Source of the DNA: Paramarasmius palmivorus | Taxonomy: Eukaryota > Basidiomycota > Agaricomycetes > Agaricales > Marasmiaceae | Length of the DNA stretch: 64,000 nt | Direction of reading: 5' to 3' | Assembly (NCBI GenBank): GCA_037176845.1 | Contig: JAYKXP010000027.1 | Span: 62,001 to 126,000 of the forward strand | In this document: positions 21,961-34,211 of the stretch, in pieces | Layout of the letters: each line of letters opens with the position of its first letter | Numbering within the stretch: position 1 is the stretch's first letter | The notes under the pieces: generated by a model | The model's database searches: none | The model's input: only the letters and a program-made list of their open reading frames with translations | Told to the model about the DNA's origin: nothing | Translations under genes and position numbers: made by a program

Positions 21961-23702
21961 GATGGATCAAGCGAAAAGTAGTAGAAGGTTAAGGCTCCTG
22001 GAATTGAAGGGCCTAACACAAGACTTAAATATGAAGAAAGTCGATGTTCCACGCGGGGTCGCCGTCCGGTTGTAGAAGACGTCCGAGAGCCTTGCAGTTG
22101 ACAAAATGCACGCATCTAACCCTTTCAGATAAAGGCAATTGTAATGCGTCGACGCCCAGTGTCCATCTTATTCCCTAATTCGAGGATAAAATACACAGCT
22201 TAGCGTCGAGGTTGGCTGAAAAGGGATGAAGATTGAATACCTTCGTACATTCTGGGTAACTGCGACATTCCGCCGAAGGCAAAGTCGTATGCTAGCTGTA
22301 TCACAGACAGGAGGAACACAGGTGCTACCGCGGTGGGTCTTCCAGCAATATAAAATCCAAGCAATTTATATTCGGCGTAGAAACCTTCCAGGACATCAAG
22401 AAAACGTCAACATGGAGCGCTTATAGTCTCTGCACTGCAATGATTAATGTGCGGAAGGATGAACGAAACCGGCTTCTGCTTGTCTAGCAAGTATCAAGTT
22501 AGACGTTTCTACGTTGGTGTACACACTATTTGGCCAAGTTCGATGAACCGGGTCGAGTATCTGGTCGTACAAGGTGCCTCTGATGCACAGTAGATTCACC
22601 GCTCGGTGAATCACAATGGTGCAAGAGCGGTGCTGGGATGCAACGCCTGTCAATATCAATTATATTCAGTCGTTTAAAGGAGAAGTACCTGATAGTGTCA
22701 GGCGCTCATACACCCAGATACATGATGAAGGGATACAGGGTGAATGATAGCCAAACACCGACCAATTAGGTGCCCAAGACACCAAGAGAATCGACCCCAA
22801 TACATTCTCAATGAAGTTCAACTTAAAAAAGGAAGAGTAAGAGAAGGCATGCTGATCCGCAACGAGAAAGTTCGATATGTCATGCACTGTCAATGTACTA
22901 GGCAGCGTGCCATGTGACTAACGCGCTGTTTGTGCAGTCCAGGCGACATTCTTGGGTTCGATTTTGGATCAGAACAATCGTGAGATGGTAGAATGTAGTA
23001 CTTCATCGAGAAACAAGGACTATGCTTAGCTTTGAATCAGGAAGAATGTCCGTTCCGCACTCACCATAGAGGACATCCCCATTGACAACATGATAATTCG
23101 AGTTGATACTGTAAAAGCTTTTGACAACCCGTCCTGCGCCTGTCTGACTCTGGAAAGACGTCGACACTGTAGCCGAGAAAGTGCTCTAAACAATTTCGAA
23201 CAAATATTCAAAAAACATCAATAGAGACAAAGAAAAAACGCACTAAGAGTAGAAGTAGTGGCATAGCCTAGCATCCTTTATTTAGTCTTCAAGTTGCCAT
23301 AGCTCGACTCGACTGGCACCAAGTTTCGAGTGGGATCGATATAGTAATAATTATTGAGAAGCGAGATTTGAGCCGAATTGGTCGGTCCGCGGCTCGATGA
23401 GAAGGTAGTAGACTGGAGAGGATTCACTTACTGCCTGCGACCTGAGGCCTGAGGTTGAACGTTGAGCGACGGAGACAAGACGGAGCTCAGCCGTGTCTTC
23501 AACGAGTTCCCACGGCTTTCATATCTCTTCTTCCTCTATATCGCCGTCGTGACGACTTTCAATTGGCTATACTCCGAAGGGACCGCTAGATTGGCGATAG
23601 TTGACAGGACCACGATGCGCCGAAAATGCGTCGACTCATATTTAATGCCAACAAGCTTGCGTGTGCACTTTCCTTAGGGCCTCTGCCCAGAAAAGCTTAG
23701 AG
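21961..23702. other. 1.7 kb region without a supported gene
   Basis: Open frames up to 80 codons occur on both strands but none shows coding character or matches a family I know. The last part is the promoter of the DUF6535-WW gene starting at 23703. Confidence 0.4.
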
Positions 23703-26242
23703 ATGGTATGTTTTATTGTGTTTCTACAATGGTTATGCTTATATCGTGCTCACCAATTGGACATGTAGTCCCAGGATCCACCAGAAATGGCGCATGTCGC
23801 GGCGGAAAAGACTTCAGACAGGAGAAGGCCCACAATCGACGAATCATGGGAAAAGCTACTAAACGTGGTTGGAAGATACGATGAAGAGAAGGCAAGAGGT
23901 TGGAAGGAGGACATTGATACACTTTTGGTTTTTGTGCGTGCACTCTTCTCCCTGTATAGTCACTCTTAGGCCATATCTGATATTCCCTGTTCGAACAATG
24001 ATAGGCCGGTCTCTTCTCCGCTGTCGTCACAGCATTTCTCATAGAATCTTATCAACGGCTCCAAGAAGACCCCGCAGATAGAACGGTTGCACTCCTTGAG
24101 CAGCTTGTTTCGCTCCATCAGCCGAATCCCTCGCAGACCTTCAGCGTGGCCCCTACATTTCAACCCCACGCATCCACGATCCGTATCAACTGCTTTTGGT
24201 TTTTGAGCCTTGTGCTCAGCCTCACCTCGGCATTGTTTGGCCTTCTGTGTAAACAATGGATTCGGGAACACCAACGGGATCCACCTACGAACTCGCCTGC
24301 AGAGGCTTTAGCGCTGAGACAGCTTCGTCGAGAGAGTTTTCAGAAGGGGGGTGTTTCCGCCATCTTGGCCGTGCTACCAATCCTTCTCGAAATCGCCGTG
24401 ATACTCTTCTTCACGGGCATATTGGACCTTCTGTGGGGTCTGCACCATATCCCCTTCTTCATTTGTCTTGTCGCTGTGGTATTGAGTGTCGGGTTGTATG
24501 TCGTCACCACACTTCTCCCCACGCTAACGATACCGAGGAGCCAACAGGAAAACATTTGGCGCCAAAACTTTGACCGGTTGTCATACCAATTCCTGTGCCC
24601 ATACAAGTCCCCTCAGGCATGGCTTTTCTACTGCTTTACGATCAGGTTCCTCCATCCCCTGTCCAAGTACTGGCCTTCTACCGAGGATTACGAGCTCAAG
24701 TACCAGACGCCAGCGCCCGGCTTACTTTATCATATTGAGTCACCGGCTTCTGGCTGGTCTTCATTTGACCTCCGGGTAGTCAGACAGTATGATCGCCACG
24801 TCCGAGTGTTCAAGCCGGATATGAACGACTGTTCCCATTCCTGGGGCAACCTCTTCAATCTGAAAGTGTACGAATTACGTGCGCTTCAGTGGGTGGTTAC
24901 CACCTTCCGCGACAGCCCGTCGATGTTGTCCCATCTCCAGAACGCGTTGGGAACTTTGCCCCCATCAGTCGCGATGTCCGCTGTACTCGGTCACTGGGAT
25001 GTCACGTTGTGGGGTGATGTAGCCAGGTCGGATGTTGATCTCGCGGTCCGGGATCCCCAGGCATTATATTCGCAGGAATCGGTGCTCATCAAGTACTATG
25101 CACGACTTCCAGCCATTCCCGATCCGGTAACTCATCACTCGAAAGGGCTTGCGCTCCTGTTCTACCACCGATATTGGATGACAGTTGCGGACAACTTTAC
25201 GTTATGCAATGCATTAAAGCAGATGAACTGGAGAGATTCACAACAGAAACTAGACATCCATTTCGTCGTTCCATTCTCGGTATTGGAAAGGCAATGGATG
25301 CATGGAGAGATCCATGCTCGACAGCATGTCTTGGGCCTTCTTCAACTACTGGAAGAGTTTTGGAACGCGTGCTCTAGCTGTGAGGACGATGATCGTCGAC
25401 ACAAGCATGAGCGTGTGGCCTTCTCCCTGGCCCTCGCGAGGCACATCAACCGTACGGATTGTATCTCTATTTTGATTACGAGTGAACGCGGTCGGGCGTT
25501 TGTTCGGTTTATCCATAACAGTGTCATCACCCAACGTCTTTATAATGTTCATGAATGGAACCAACGTCGTACGTGGTGGCTTACCGCTATTCAACGGGTC
25601 CAAGAAGTGGCCCGTTTACCATCCGACTACTTCGCACCGCTGCCAGCCCAGTTTCAGCCTCCGCCGGCCTTATCACCGCCGCCTCCTGTTCGATATTCTG
25701 TCGAATCCCAGATTTACCTCACGGAACCCGAGGATACTTCGTTACCGTCTGGTTGGGAGTACCGGATTGACCCTGAAGGCAGGTCGTACTTTGTTGATCA
25801 CAATCACCGCACCACCACCTGGCTCGATCCACGACAAGCTTATTCCGAATCTGGAACACAGCTACCACCTGGCTGGGAACATAGGACAACGTCGAAAGGT
25901 AGACATTACTTCATCGACCATAACACCCGTACGACCACCTGGGACGACCCAAGGACAGATTCCCAGCCTCCTCAGGTCACACAGCCGTCTGGTTCTGGTT
26001 CGATACCTTCAAGTTCCAGTCATGCAAGTCGGACCCGTGTGTATATCCCTTCATCTTTCCCGCACGTTGACGTCGTCCACGATCCTCATTCAGGACACTC
26101 GACTCATCGAGCTCCAGAGTACACAGGAGGTGTTGGAGATTCTTCAGCCCAGGTGGATAGCGAAGGCCCGGCAGTCTCTGAGGCAGCCTGTCGCCGTGAT
26201 AAGCACAATTCGGCTCTTGGTGTAGATGATACTCAAGAGTAG
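23703..26242 (+). CDS. DUF6535 membrane protein with two C-terminal WW domains
   Basis: Predicted coding segments are ATG at 23703-23705, 23769-23933 and 24005-26242, about 801 residues. The ATG is followed by GTATGT; the frame resumes with TCC CAG GAT after TAG (23766-23768). Residues up to 56 end in [20 protein letters not shown]. Then come [77 protein letters not shown] and [53 protein letters not shown] and [11 protein letters not shown]. From about residue 633 two WW domains follow: LPSGWEYRI...[12 protein letters not shown] and LPPGWEHRT...[17 protein letters not shown] domains bind proline-rich peptides, so this paralog should recruit partners at a membrane. DUF6535 itself has no known function. 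Confidence 0.85.
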
Positions 26243-26487
26243 AACATACACTTCATAACCGGTCGACGAGCAGAGAGCGTTCCAGTGGAAAATTTTTCAG
26301 TATATCTTCGGCTGTTCGTCGACTGAACATTCGATCTATGTATATTTGTATCGCACGCTGTTCCTTGTTGCTTCAGACCACTGAACAAGAGCCATTTCGA
26401 TTACGCATAGTTTAAAGGAAGAGCAAGTAGTGTAGTGTATAGTATATATACGATGAAAGTTGTTTCATCCCTGACCAAGGGACGCGT
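26243..26487. other. Convergent 3' intergenic region
   Basis: Short AT-richer stretch between two gene ends; a TATATATA run lies at about 26442. Nothing else is recognised. Confidence 0.4.
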
Positions 26488-27837
26488 TCATGCCGGAGCC
26501 TTCTTGACTTCATCCTCGAGATACTTCCACAACTTCTCCCCTAACTCGTTATCAATGGCTTTCAAAGGCGTGGGCCCCTCTCTTGCCCATGGCACGAAGA
26601 ACTGTGAAGATTGTATATCACTTGACGGTCATGGTTGTGATTACCTAGAGAGAACTTACAGAACCGTTAGCTTTATGCACAACCTCAGGCGAAGTACCAG
26701 CGTAAAGCTGAGTCAAGCTGCCATATGGGTCGACAGGATACAAAAGCATCCTAGTAAGGACTCTCATGGTAAAACTCAGGTTCCTTGAGAGGTCGGTTTT
26801 GAGGTTTCCTGGATGGTGATGATATGAGGTACGAGAATGAATGATGTACAGAGAAATAGCCTTACCCGGGTTGCAAGAGAATGCAAGGATATCCCGGTCG
26901 CCGTATCTTTTGGCGAGTTCACGGGTCCATACAACTTGAGCCTGTAGTTGTTCAGCTTTGCACTCTCGAGAAGAAGTGAGAAGTACTGACGAATTTACTC
27001 TGGTTGTACAGACCTATATTTCCTATCTTGTTCCTAGCAGATCCAGGGATAAAGGTATCCCAATGAATCACCTGCTCGAGGTATGCAGCGGATGAAGATG
27101 TGCTGACAATGCGCGCCTTTCCATCGGCGGAGGATCTGGCGCCGGCTTCGAGTGCGGGTAAGAGGAGCTTTGTGAAGAGATGGTGGCCTAGGATAGGACG
27201 GGAATATGAGTTTACGACGTAGAAATCCGATGGAATAGAAAGGCCTCACCGACGACGTGTACGCCCCATTGAGCATCGTACCCTTCTTTAGTCAAAGTGT
27301 CGAGCGGCGGCCACATGAGACCACTGGAAAGGTTTCAATTGAAGAATCAGGTGGATAGAGGGGGTACGTACGCGTTGTTGAACAAGACGTGAAGTTCGGT
27401 CTCCTTACTGTGAATGCACGTCAAGAATTGAAAATAGTGAGTAACGAAAAGAAACAAAATACCTCAAAAACTCTGCAGCAGCTTTCTTAATACTCGCAAA
27501 ACTAGCCAAATCAAGCTCTAAGAAGATGGCACGTTTGCCGGTAACTTTCTGCAGCTCGTCGATGACTCCTTCGCTCTGTTGCTTTCCACGGGCGGCGAAG
27601 TAGACTTTAGCATTATGCTGAAGCAAAGCCTGATAAGATATTCGGTGAGTTACCAGACTATCCTCTATAAAGGGAATCTATCTGTACCTTCACAGTTTCC
27701 TTGCCGATACCAGCCTTTGGACCAGTAACGATGATGACCTTGCCACTAAGATCAGGTATGTCCTTTTGCCAGAACTTGGGCTTAGGTGGGAACCACTGAG
27801 AGAGTGAAAGCTGGGAGCTGGAGACTGCGTTTCCCAT
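26488..27837 (-). CDS. Short-chain dehydrogenase (retinol-dehydrogenase-like SDR)
   Basis: About eight small exons from ATG at 27835-27837 (MGNAVSSSQLSLSQWFPPKPKFW) to TGA at 26488-26490. In order: the nucleotide-binding motif TGPKAGIGKE, AKVYFAARG, ELDLASFASIKKAAAEF, the NNAG motif (LFNNA joined to GLMWPP), RIVSTSSSAAYLE with the catalytic Ser region, and YNQSK with the catalytic Tyr and Lys. CNPGNLKTDLSR follows after the active site. This is the layout of fungal NAD(P)-dependent dehydrogenases resembling retinol dehydrogenases 11-14; the natural substrate in fungi is unknown. The usual TGxNxGIG Asn is replaced by Lys. The gene is divergent from the HD phosphohydrolase, sharing a 1.2 kb upstream region. 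Confidence 0.85.
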
Positions 27838-29043
27838 CGTTATTGGACCTGGATAACGGTAAGTGACTGGGGCTGAGGGGAAGAATTGCAGTCAAGATTT
27901 GGGGATAGCACGACATCTAACCTCTGTTATATATCCTGTCCTGTAGTTCGGTGACTTTTGAGACTGGAACACACAACCGTCAGGTTTGCTTCGGAGCGGT
28001 GAGTAATGGCGATTTGGAGACTAGATAGTAGCGTGAGCTGAGAAACGGGAGCTATCCGTAATTTCGGGCCTGTTACTGCTATTTTGGTAGCGTAAGAAAA
28101 CTAGAATCTTTGGAGTGACACGAACACTCACACCTAATGCAGAGATGATGCTTATCAGGTCAGTCAACCATTAGTAGCAAACTGAGGGCATAGGGCAGAA
28201 AGAAACTAGCTGAAATTGAGATTGATTTCGAACATCGCAGATGCCGATATGTAAAGGATTTCGATGCAGAATATGTATGCAGGTATGGACGTGAACATGA
28301 ATTTCGGAAGCTATCCGAATTTTAAAAGCTCGACTTTCGGGTGATTTCCGGGGCCTTGGCAGGGCGAATGTAACTGTTCGCAAAGGGATTCAATATGCTT
28401 TTGTATATTTGCGTGAGTAGAGTGCGATTCGGAGCGCTTGGGTCGGTTAGAGGCTTGCAGGGCGTTGAGTATCGATGCATATGTACTAGCTGGAAGACGT
28501 ACATACTTATACACCACGTATCCTCCTCACCTCCTAAAGTGCAATGTATTGAGTCCATGATTGGCAAAGCAGAGAGCAGTCTTCGTTGGGCAGTACGGTA
28601 TGTTGGATCGGATGCATCTTTTGAATTGTTTTGAGAGGATGTCCTGTCAAAATCTTTGGGGTTCGCAGAAGCACGATACTTATGGGGAGTTGAGTCTTGC
28701 GTATCTCCACAAATTGAAAGAGGGGAAGGACGAGGTCGCGATGCAAGGGTATTTTAGCGCCCAACACCGCTGGGCTTGTCCCTTGCTATCCAATAGCCTT
28801 CAAGCACCAAGAGCATTCTTCAAGATGTTCACAGTGGCTTTTAAATTGCAGAAGACTGTGAGATGAAGGTGAGTCTGGTGCTGAGGAAAACAACTTGGGT
28901 TTAGTGCCTGACAGAAGGCTGTGTGTGAGAAAATGCAAACAAGGTCAAATGACACGAACGCGGCAGGATCGTCGGTTCGGATGTACTGAACAATGTAACA
29001 CCTTCCACCATTTTATTCACTCCCTCCTCATCCCAAGCCTCAC
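27838..29043. other. Divergent intergenic region between SDR and HD genes
   Basis: About 1.2 kb. A plus-strand open frame of 101 codons (28561-28866) begins MAKQRAVFVGQYG but has no recognisable domain or flanking splice pattern, so it is not called as a gene. The region presumably carries two promoters. Confidence 0.4.
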
Positions 29044-31607
29044 ATGGAGCCCGCATCTTCCAACGAAGATCCTTTCTGGCATAGGGAAGAAGAGACTGTC
29101 GATTCAGAAGAGTACAATTTCGACGTGGAAACTGTCCAAAACCCGATAACGCAACGTCAGCTGAAAGACCCAATTCACGACTTGAGTATGTCCTCAAAGA
29201 CAGCATCTCAGTTACAATAGATAACATCTATCACAGTCGAGCTAAGCCCTCGTCTTTGCCAGTTTATAGACACGTGCGCTCCAAAGCCAATTCACCGAGG
29301 AAAGGTACTGATGCATTCACATAAACAGAAAGCAATTTCAGCGACTTCGTGATATAAAGCAACTAGGAACAAGCTATTATGTTTGGCCTGCGGCATGCCA
29401 TAGTCGCTTTGAACATTCTATTGGTGGGTCACGACTCCGTATACCACGCATATACTTGTCGTGTCCTCATTGACTGTTGTGCACTTTTTTTTTCCCTCTA
29501 GGTGTGGCACATCTTGCTCGGAAGCTAGTAGAGAACCTACGACGGGCTCAACCAGACCTCGACATAACCGACCGAGATATCGAGTGCGTTGAAATCGCCG
29601 GGCTATGTCATGACCTCGGGCACGGGCCCTGGTCTCATGCATTTGACGGATTGTTCATCCCAGAGATGATGTGAGTACCGGACGAGTTTGCTTTGTTTCT
29701 TAGACTGAATCTGAGATAGACCCGATACTACATGGACGCATGAGCAGGGCTCGGAGATGATGCTCGACTACCTAATCGAGGATAACAACATCAACATTGC
29801 TGAAGCAGACGTGAATTTCATCAAGGATCTCATTATAGGTGAAAGAAGAAGATGCTCCCAGTACGAAGCTTTCAAAAACCTCCCAAGCTCGATACTCATT
29901 GTGCCACTCAACAGAGATGAAAAGGCTTTCCTTTTTGAGATTGTCGCCAACAAGCGAAACGGGCTTGACGTAGATAAGTACGTGTTCGAGTTTTCTATCC
30001 ATCACTTTCCTAACAACGCAGCAGATTCGATTATATCCAGCGCGACTCTCATCTACTAGGGGATCCTACTAAGATCAATGTGAATAGGTACGTGTACCCT
30101 CCTATATTGGTTGTGATGTGAGCATTGAGATTGGTTCACAGGATCCTCCAATCTGCGCGTGTCATTGACGGGGAGATTTGCTATCATATCAAAGACTTGC
30201 CTCAGATTAAGGAGATATACCGAACACGCTTCAAGCTCCATGAGCTGTACTATAACCACAAGACGGGTGCGCGGCTTTCATAACTGCTACACTTCATTCA
30301 CTAACTGTTCATTTTAGCAAAGATCATCGAGTATATGATCCTTGATGCGCTAAGGAGTGCCGACAAGTTCCTAGGCATATCGGACAGGATCCGTGACCCC
30401 GAAAGATTCTGCCTTTTGACCGACAACATTATGCATGAGATCAAAATATCAAAGAATCCAGTAAGGTGTTACTTTCTCTTCATGTAGCAAACATTGCTAA
30501 TTCACCACTTGGAACAGGAGCTTGCAGAAGCACGCGAAATCTTCCACAGAATCGAGAAGCGTCAGCTATACAAGGTAGTTGAATGGAAACTGGTGAAGTA
30601 CCAGTACCGCAAGACCGTCGAACAGGCTATAACTGCATCCCGGATTGTCGAAGCAGCAAAAGCAGCTTATTCGTCCAACGTGTCGCCGGATCTAGATATC
30701 TCGCAATTGAAGGATGCAGATGTCATCGTAGAGTTCTCAACTCTTCATCACGGCATGAAGGAGCGGAATCCTGTGGACTTTGTCAAGTTCTATTCCAAGA
30801 TGAACCCTAACAGTGCGTTGTCTTTGAGGTAATTGAGCAGCATGACCACTCACAGAATGTTCTGTAGAATCTCGACATGCCCAGCCCGGCGAGTACTCCA
30901 CAGTAATGCCCAGCACGTTTGCCGAAGTTCTGATGAGGGTATACACAAAGAAGCCAGAGTACGCTCATCTTGTTTCAATCAACGAATGACATTCGCTGAT
31001 TGTCTGCCACAGATTCCTCTACCTCGTTCAAGCTGGGTATCGCGCTGTCCTCGAAAGCTTCCGCCAAGCACAATCTCCACCAGCCATGACACCAGGAATT
31101 GCGACGCCACCCACTACAGAACCTGCTACTAGCCCTCAAACCATGAGCATTGACAACGAGACAGCGTTTTCTTCGAAAGCCGTCCCTTTGCCCACTCCCG
31201 GCGGGAATAAACGGACCAATTCAATCACCAACACGTTCTCTGCTAACGAATTTACTACCGTTACGCCTGGTTATGGGATGCCGAGTCCGTCTTCCACCAG
31301 AAGACGAACGTCGAGTAGTGCGAAGAAGCGAGGCCTCCCAGGACTCAGGGACCGGTCTACTTCTCCGAGCGATGGTAGGAGAAAGAGCACTGTTGTTTCT
31401 GGATCCTTGTTGTTACCGACAGAGGATGACGCCAACTTAGCTGAGGATCGCGTCGATCCACCAGTCAAAAAGAGGAAGGTTGGAGATGTGGAATCAGGTC
31501 TGCTGGAAGCTGTTTGCCTGGATGAAGATGTAGCATCTACGTCAGGAGCCGTTCATGCTACTTCTGCTACTGCTTCTGGAGAGCATGGAAGTAGTAGCAG
31601 TGGTTAG
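29044..31607 (+). CDS. SAMHD1-type HD-domain dNTP phosphohydrolase
   Basis: A roughly ten-exon gene from ATG at 29044 ([17 protein letters not shown]) to TAG at 31605-31607. Spliced exons show [41 protein letters not shown] joined to VAHLARKL, the metal-binding [21 protein letters not shown], then [22 protein letters not shown] joined to [12 protein letters not shown] with the second catalytic Asp. [22 protein letters not shown] and a helical part with [11 protein letters not shown] follow. These are the HD residues and allosteric-domain landmarks of SAMHD1, which cuts dNTPs to nucleoside and triphosphate. The N-terminal SAM domain of animal SAMHD1 is absent. A 190-residue Ser/Pro-rich tail ends with a nuclear-localisation-like [10 protein letters not shown]. 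It probably acts in nuclear dNTP control. Confidence 0.9.
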
Positions 31608-31929
31608 CACTATTCTTACAGACATTCCTTTCTTGTTCGCCGACTATTAGATGATAGATGTCTAGTTTTCCCCCATTGTATTCCTTAGACACACAGATTA
31701 CACCTAGATGTTTACTCTAGAACACTCATCCCGATATACTGTATACCAATTCTGCCACTGCATGTACTGCACATTCGAGAACATAGTCGCTTTCCGCTTG
31801 ATCTTCCAGGTCGGCTGTGACTGTCCGCCCAATTTGGCTATAGCGTGTTTATATCTGAGCTGGAAACTCGTTACCAGCTCGGAGGATCCAGAAACTAGTA
31901 TCACCCGAATATAGCTCCGCGGGAGGATG
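31608..31929. other. Convergent 3' intergenic region
   Basis: About 320 bases between the stops of the HD phosphohydrolase (plus) and site-2 protease (minus). A 68-codon open frame (31708-31914) has no recognisable product. Likely 3' untranslated sequence. Confidence 0.4.
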
Positions 31930-34100
31930 CTACCGGGAGTCTTCAACAGTTAGGCAATCTGGCAGCTCAAAACCTGGACACAGAATGCCCAAATCGTCAA
32001 GGACAGACTTGACGGATTGGCTTGAACTTTTGATTCCAGCTTGTTCAGACTCGTTGCACAATCTACTGAAGCAGAGCGTGACACTGTTACTGACCATACC
32101 TGATTAGGCGGAATAAAGCCATTACTACACAGGTGCCTACCATACCAGTGACTGCGGATGTAGTAAACCTATAAAATCTCCCTTGCCATCTTCCTATTCG
32201 AGGCCGTCCGTATCCCCCTGATTCTGGGTCGTGGTCACGGTCTGGCCCGCCACTGAGCCAGATATGTAGGCCAGTTTCCAGGAGCTGTGCCCCGTCTAGC
32301 ATCGGTAGTGGAAGGAGGTTGAAAAAGTAAAGTGAGAGTGTTGCTAACTTGAGGTACCTGACACCGTAAGGTTAGCTAAAAAAAGAATTGCAAGGCGGAG
32401 ATGTGACACACTCAAAGACTGTCGTGATTATCCTCCCTGTATCCTGGGGTATAAACCAGAATCTAGAGACGTATCGGCTGACAATGACTGCTCGCCGTAA
32501 TGTAAGAAAACTACGAATAGATGGGCACTACAAAAGCGCACCTTGTTCCCAGACTTCCTTTCTAGGACCATTCCAAAGAATCGTCCTTTCGCTCTGATCG
32601 TCCATCGTATTGTCGCGAAAGCGTATCCGCATGAGCGACACCCTTTTATGAGGCCGGACGCAAATATGTTCCTCACGGCACTCGTTGCTTTGCTCGCAGC
32701 GTGCACGAGGGGGCGAACTGGTCAAGACATCAACTGGATCCAAGCAACTCTTCGTCGCAAGATTCTGTGATGTAAAGCAAGCGAAAAGGGTGTCAGAAGA
32801 AGCTGTATCGGCTGAACAGCATGAACTTGATCCTACAGAAAAATGCTCCCGTAAGAATCGGATTAAAGTATCGATCATGCTTGAATATATACCTTGCAAT
32901 ATTTGGTGTGGAACGCACCAGCCTTTGGTATGATCCTCAGTAAAATCCGGAAGACTAGCTCCGGTAAGGTATCCTGACCAGGGATCATCTTTCGTACCCA
33001 TCGTAGCATCATCCAAGTGGGTTATTATAGATCCAAGTGGTATGTGGCCATTCAAAGGGGAGTCCTGATAAAACATTGTACGGTAATAAGTCATGAAGGT
33101 ACGTGGTAAACGAATGAGAAAACACACATAATCTATTGCGACAACGACGCGTCCAATGTCCCCAATGTCTTCATAAAGAATACCGGAAAATGCATCTCCT
33201 ATAGACGTATAGCGCAGCATTTTTCCAGCTCCAAACAGAGTCATCCATAGCACCAGGTTGTGCCAGGGTCCACCACTAATGATTCTCGCTTTCCTTCGAG
33301 GTGGTAGACTGTCAACATATTGCGAAGAGAACTGAACAAATGCGGAGGGGATGAAGACAGTGAACGATGCACCGACCGAGACCAGTGGCACGAGCTCGCT
33401 GCAATAGATCAGATATGTCTTTATCATAAGATGTGCGGACGACACCTACAGAGCTCCGCTAATAGCATGTCCCAGCTCGTGAATTACCTGGCAGACGAAA
33501 ACTGCAACAATGATCATGGGGAGGTCAGACAGCGGGACAGTTATTCCGGGTATCTATATCCTTGTGTTAGTTAACTTTCCCCAAGAGTCTGCATATGAAA
33601 CGCACTATGGGGTGAATGTCGAGGAAGTGACGATTCTGGACCTCGCCCATGCCAGCTGTCTCTATGCTTCTCCGACGTATTCCTGAAGCGGATGCCTCCG
33701 GTGTCAAGATGCCCTCTAGAAGTTGCCAACACAAACTCCCCGTCGTCCATGTTAACCCACAGCACGAAACGAACATTCCAACCCATCCCAGTATGATACC
33801 GACATCATACCAGACCGTTATCCACTTCTTCACTCGTAAATATCTCCTGCTCCTTAGTCTCTCTGCCAACATATCGTATGTTGCGTTCCATGCTGTCGTT
33901 TGAAACATCAAATGAAGGGATTTCAAGGAGATTGTGGTGCCAGAGATATCCCATTTACGCAGTAAGGCATGGCGACGTCGCGTGTTGTTGGCGTTATTTG
34001 GAAGTATAGAGTCGCCACTGGATGTCTTTAGTAGAGCATGAAGTGCGTGAATAACGACCCAGAATATTGATAATGAAAGTAAGAGGTCAAGAAAGGGCAT
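31930..34100 (-). CDS. Site-2 protease (M50 intramembrane metalloprotease)
   Basis: Multi-exon, start chosen at ATG 34098-34100 (MPFLDLLLSLSIFWVVIHALH), because the frame upstream of it has no ATG before the divergent gene. Early residues TISLKSLHLMFQTTAWN and the hydrophobic VGIILGWVGMFVSCCGL match the N-terminal part of fungal site-2 proteases. After an exon join, PLSDLPMIIVAVFVCQVIHELGHAISG supplies the HExxH zinc motif. Further on, SGGPWHNLVLW and FNGH-like DSPLNGHIPLGS follow, then a Cys-rich luminal part, and LPMLDGAQLLETGLHIW gives the LDG metal-ligand motif. The last exon after intron GTATGG...TTCAG ends CLTVEDSR with TAG at 31930-31932. The family cleaves membrane-tethered transcription factors, for example of the SREBP pathway, inside the Golgi/ER membrane. 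Confidence 0.85.
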
Positions 34101-34211
34101 GCACGCATTTGGCGCCTTGATTCTCCCAGGAAGAGCAGTAGCTCCGATAAATCCGATGTCGGACTTATTTTTCAAAAGTGACTCCACTCCGTATCTCGTT
34201 CCTAAACCACC
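34101..34211. promoter_or_regulatory. 111-base bidirectional promoter
   Basis: The ATG of the site-2 protease (34100, minus) and the ATG of cystathionine gamma-synthase (34212, plus) face away from each other across only 111 bases. Both transcripts must therefore start within this stretch or inside alternative upstream exons. No TATA box stands out. Confidence 0.5.

Noticed and set aside
23266..23290. TTTATTTAG string as a retroelement end
   Set aside because: No matching second copy or target duplication was found in the window.
28561..28866. 101-codon plus-strand frame as a gene
   Set aside because: No family match and no flanking exons. It lies in the divergent promoter region of two well-supported genes.
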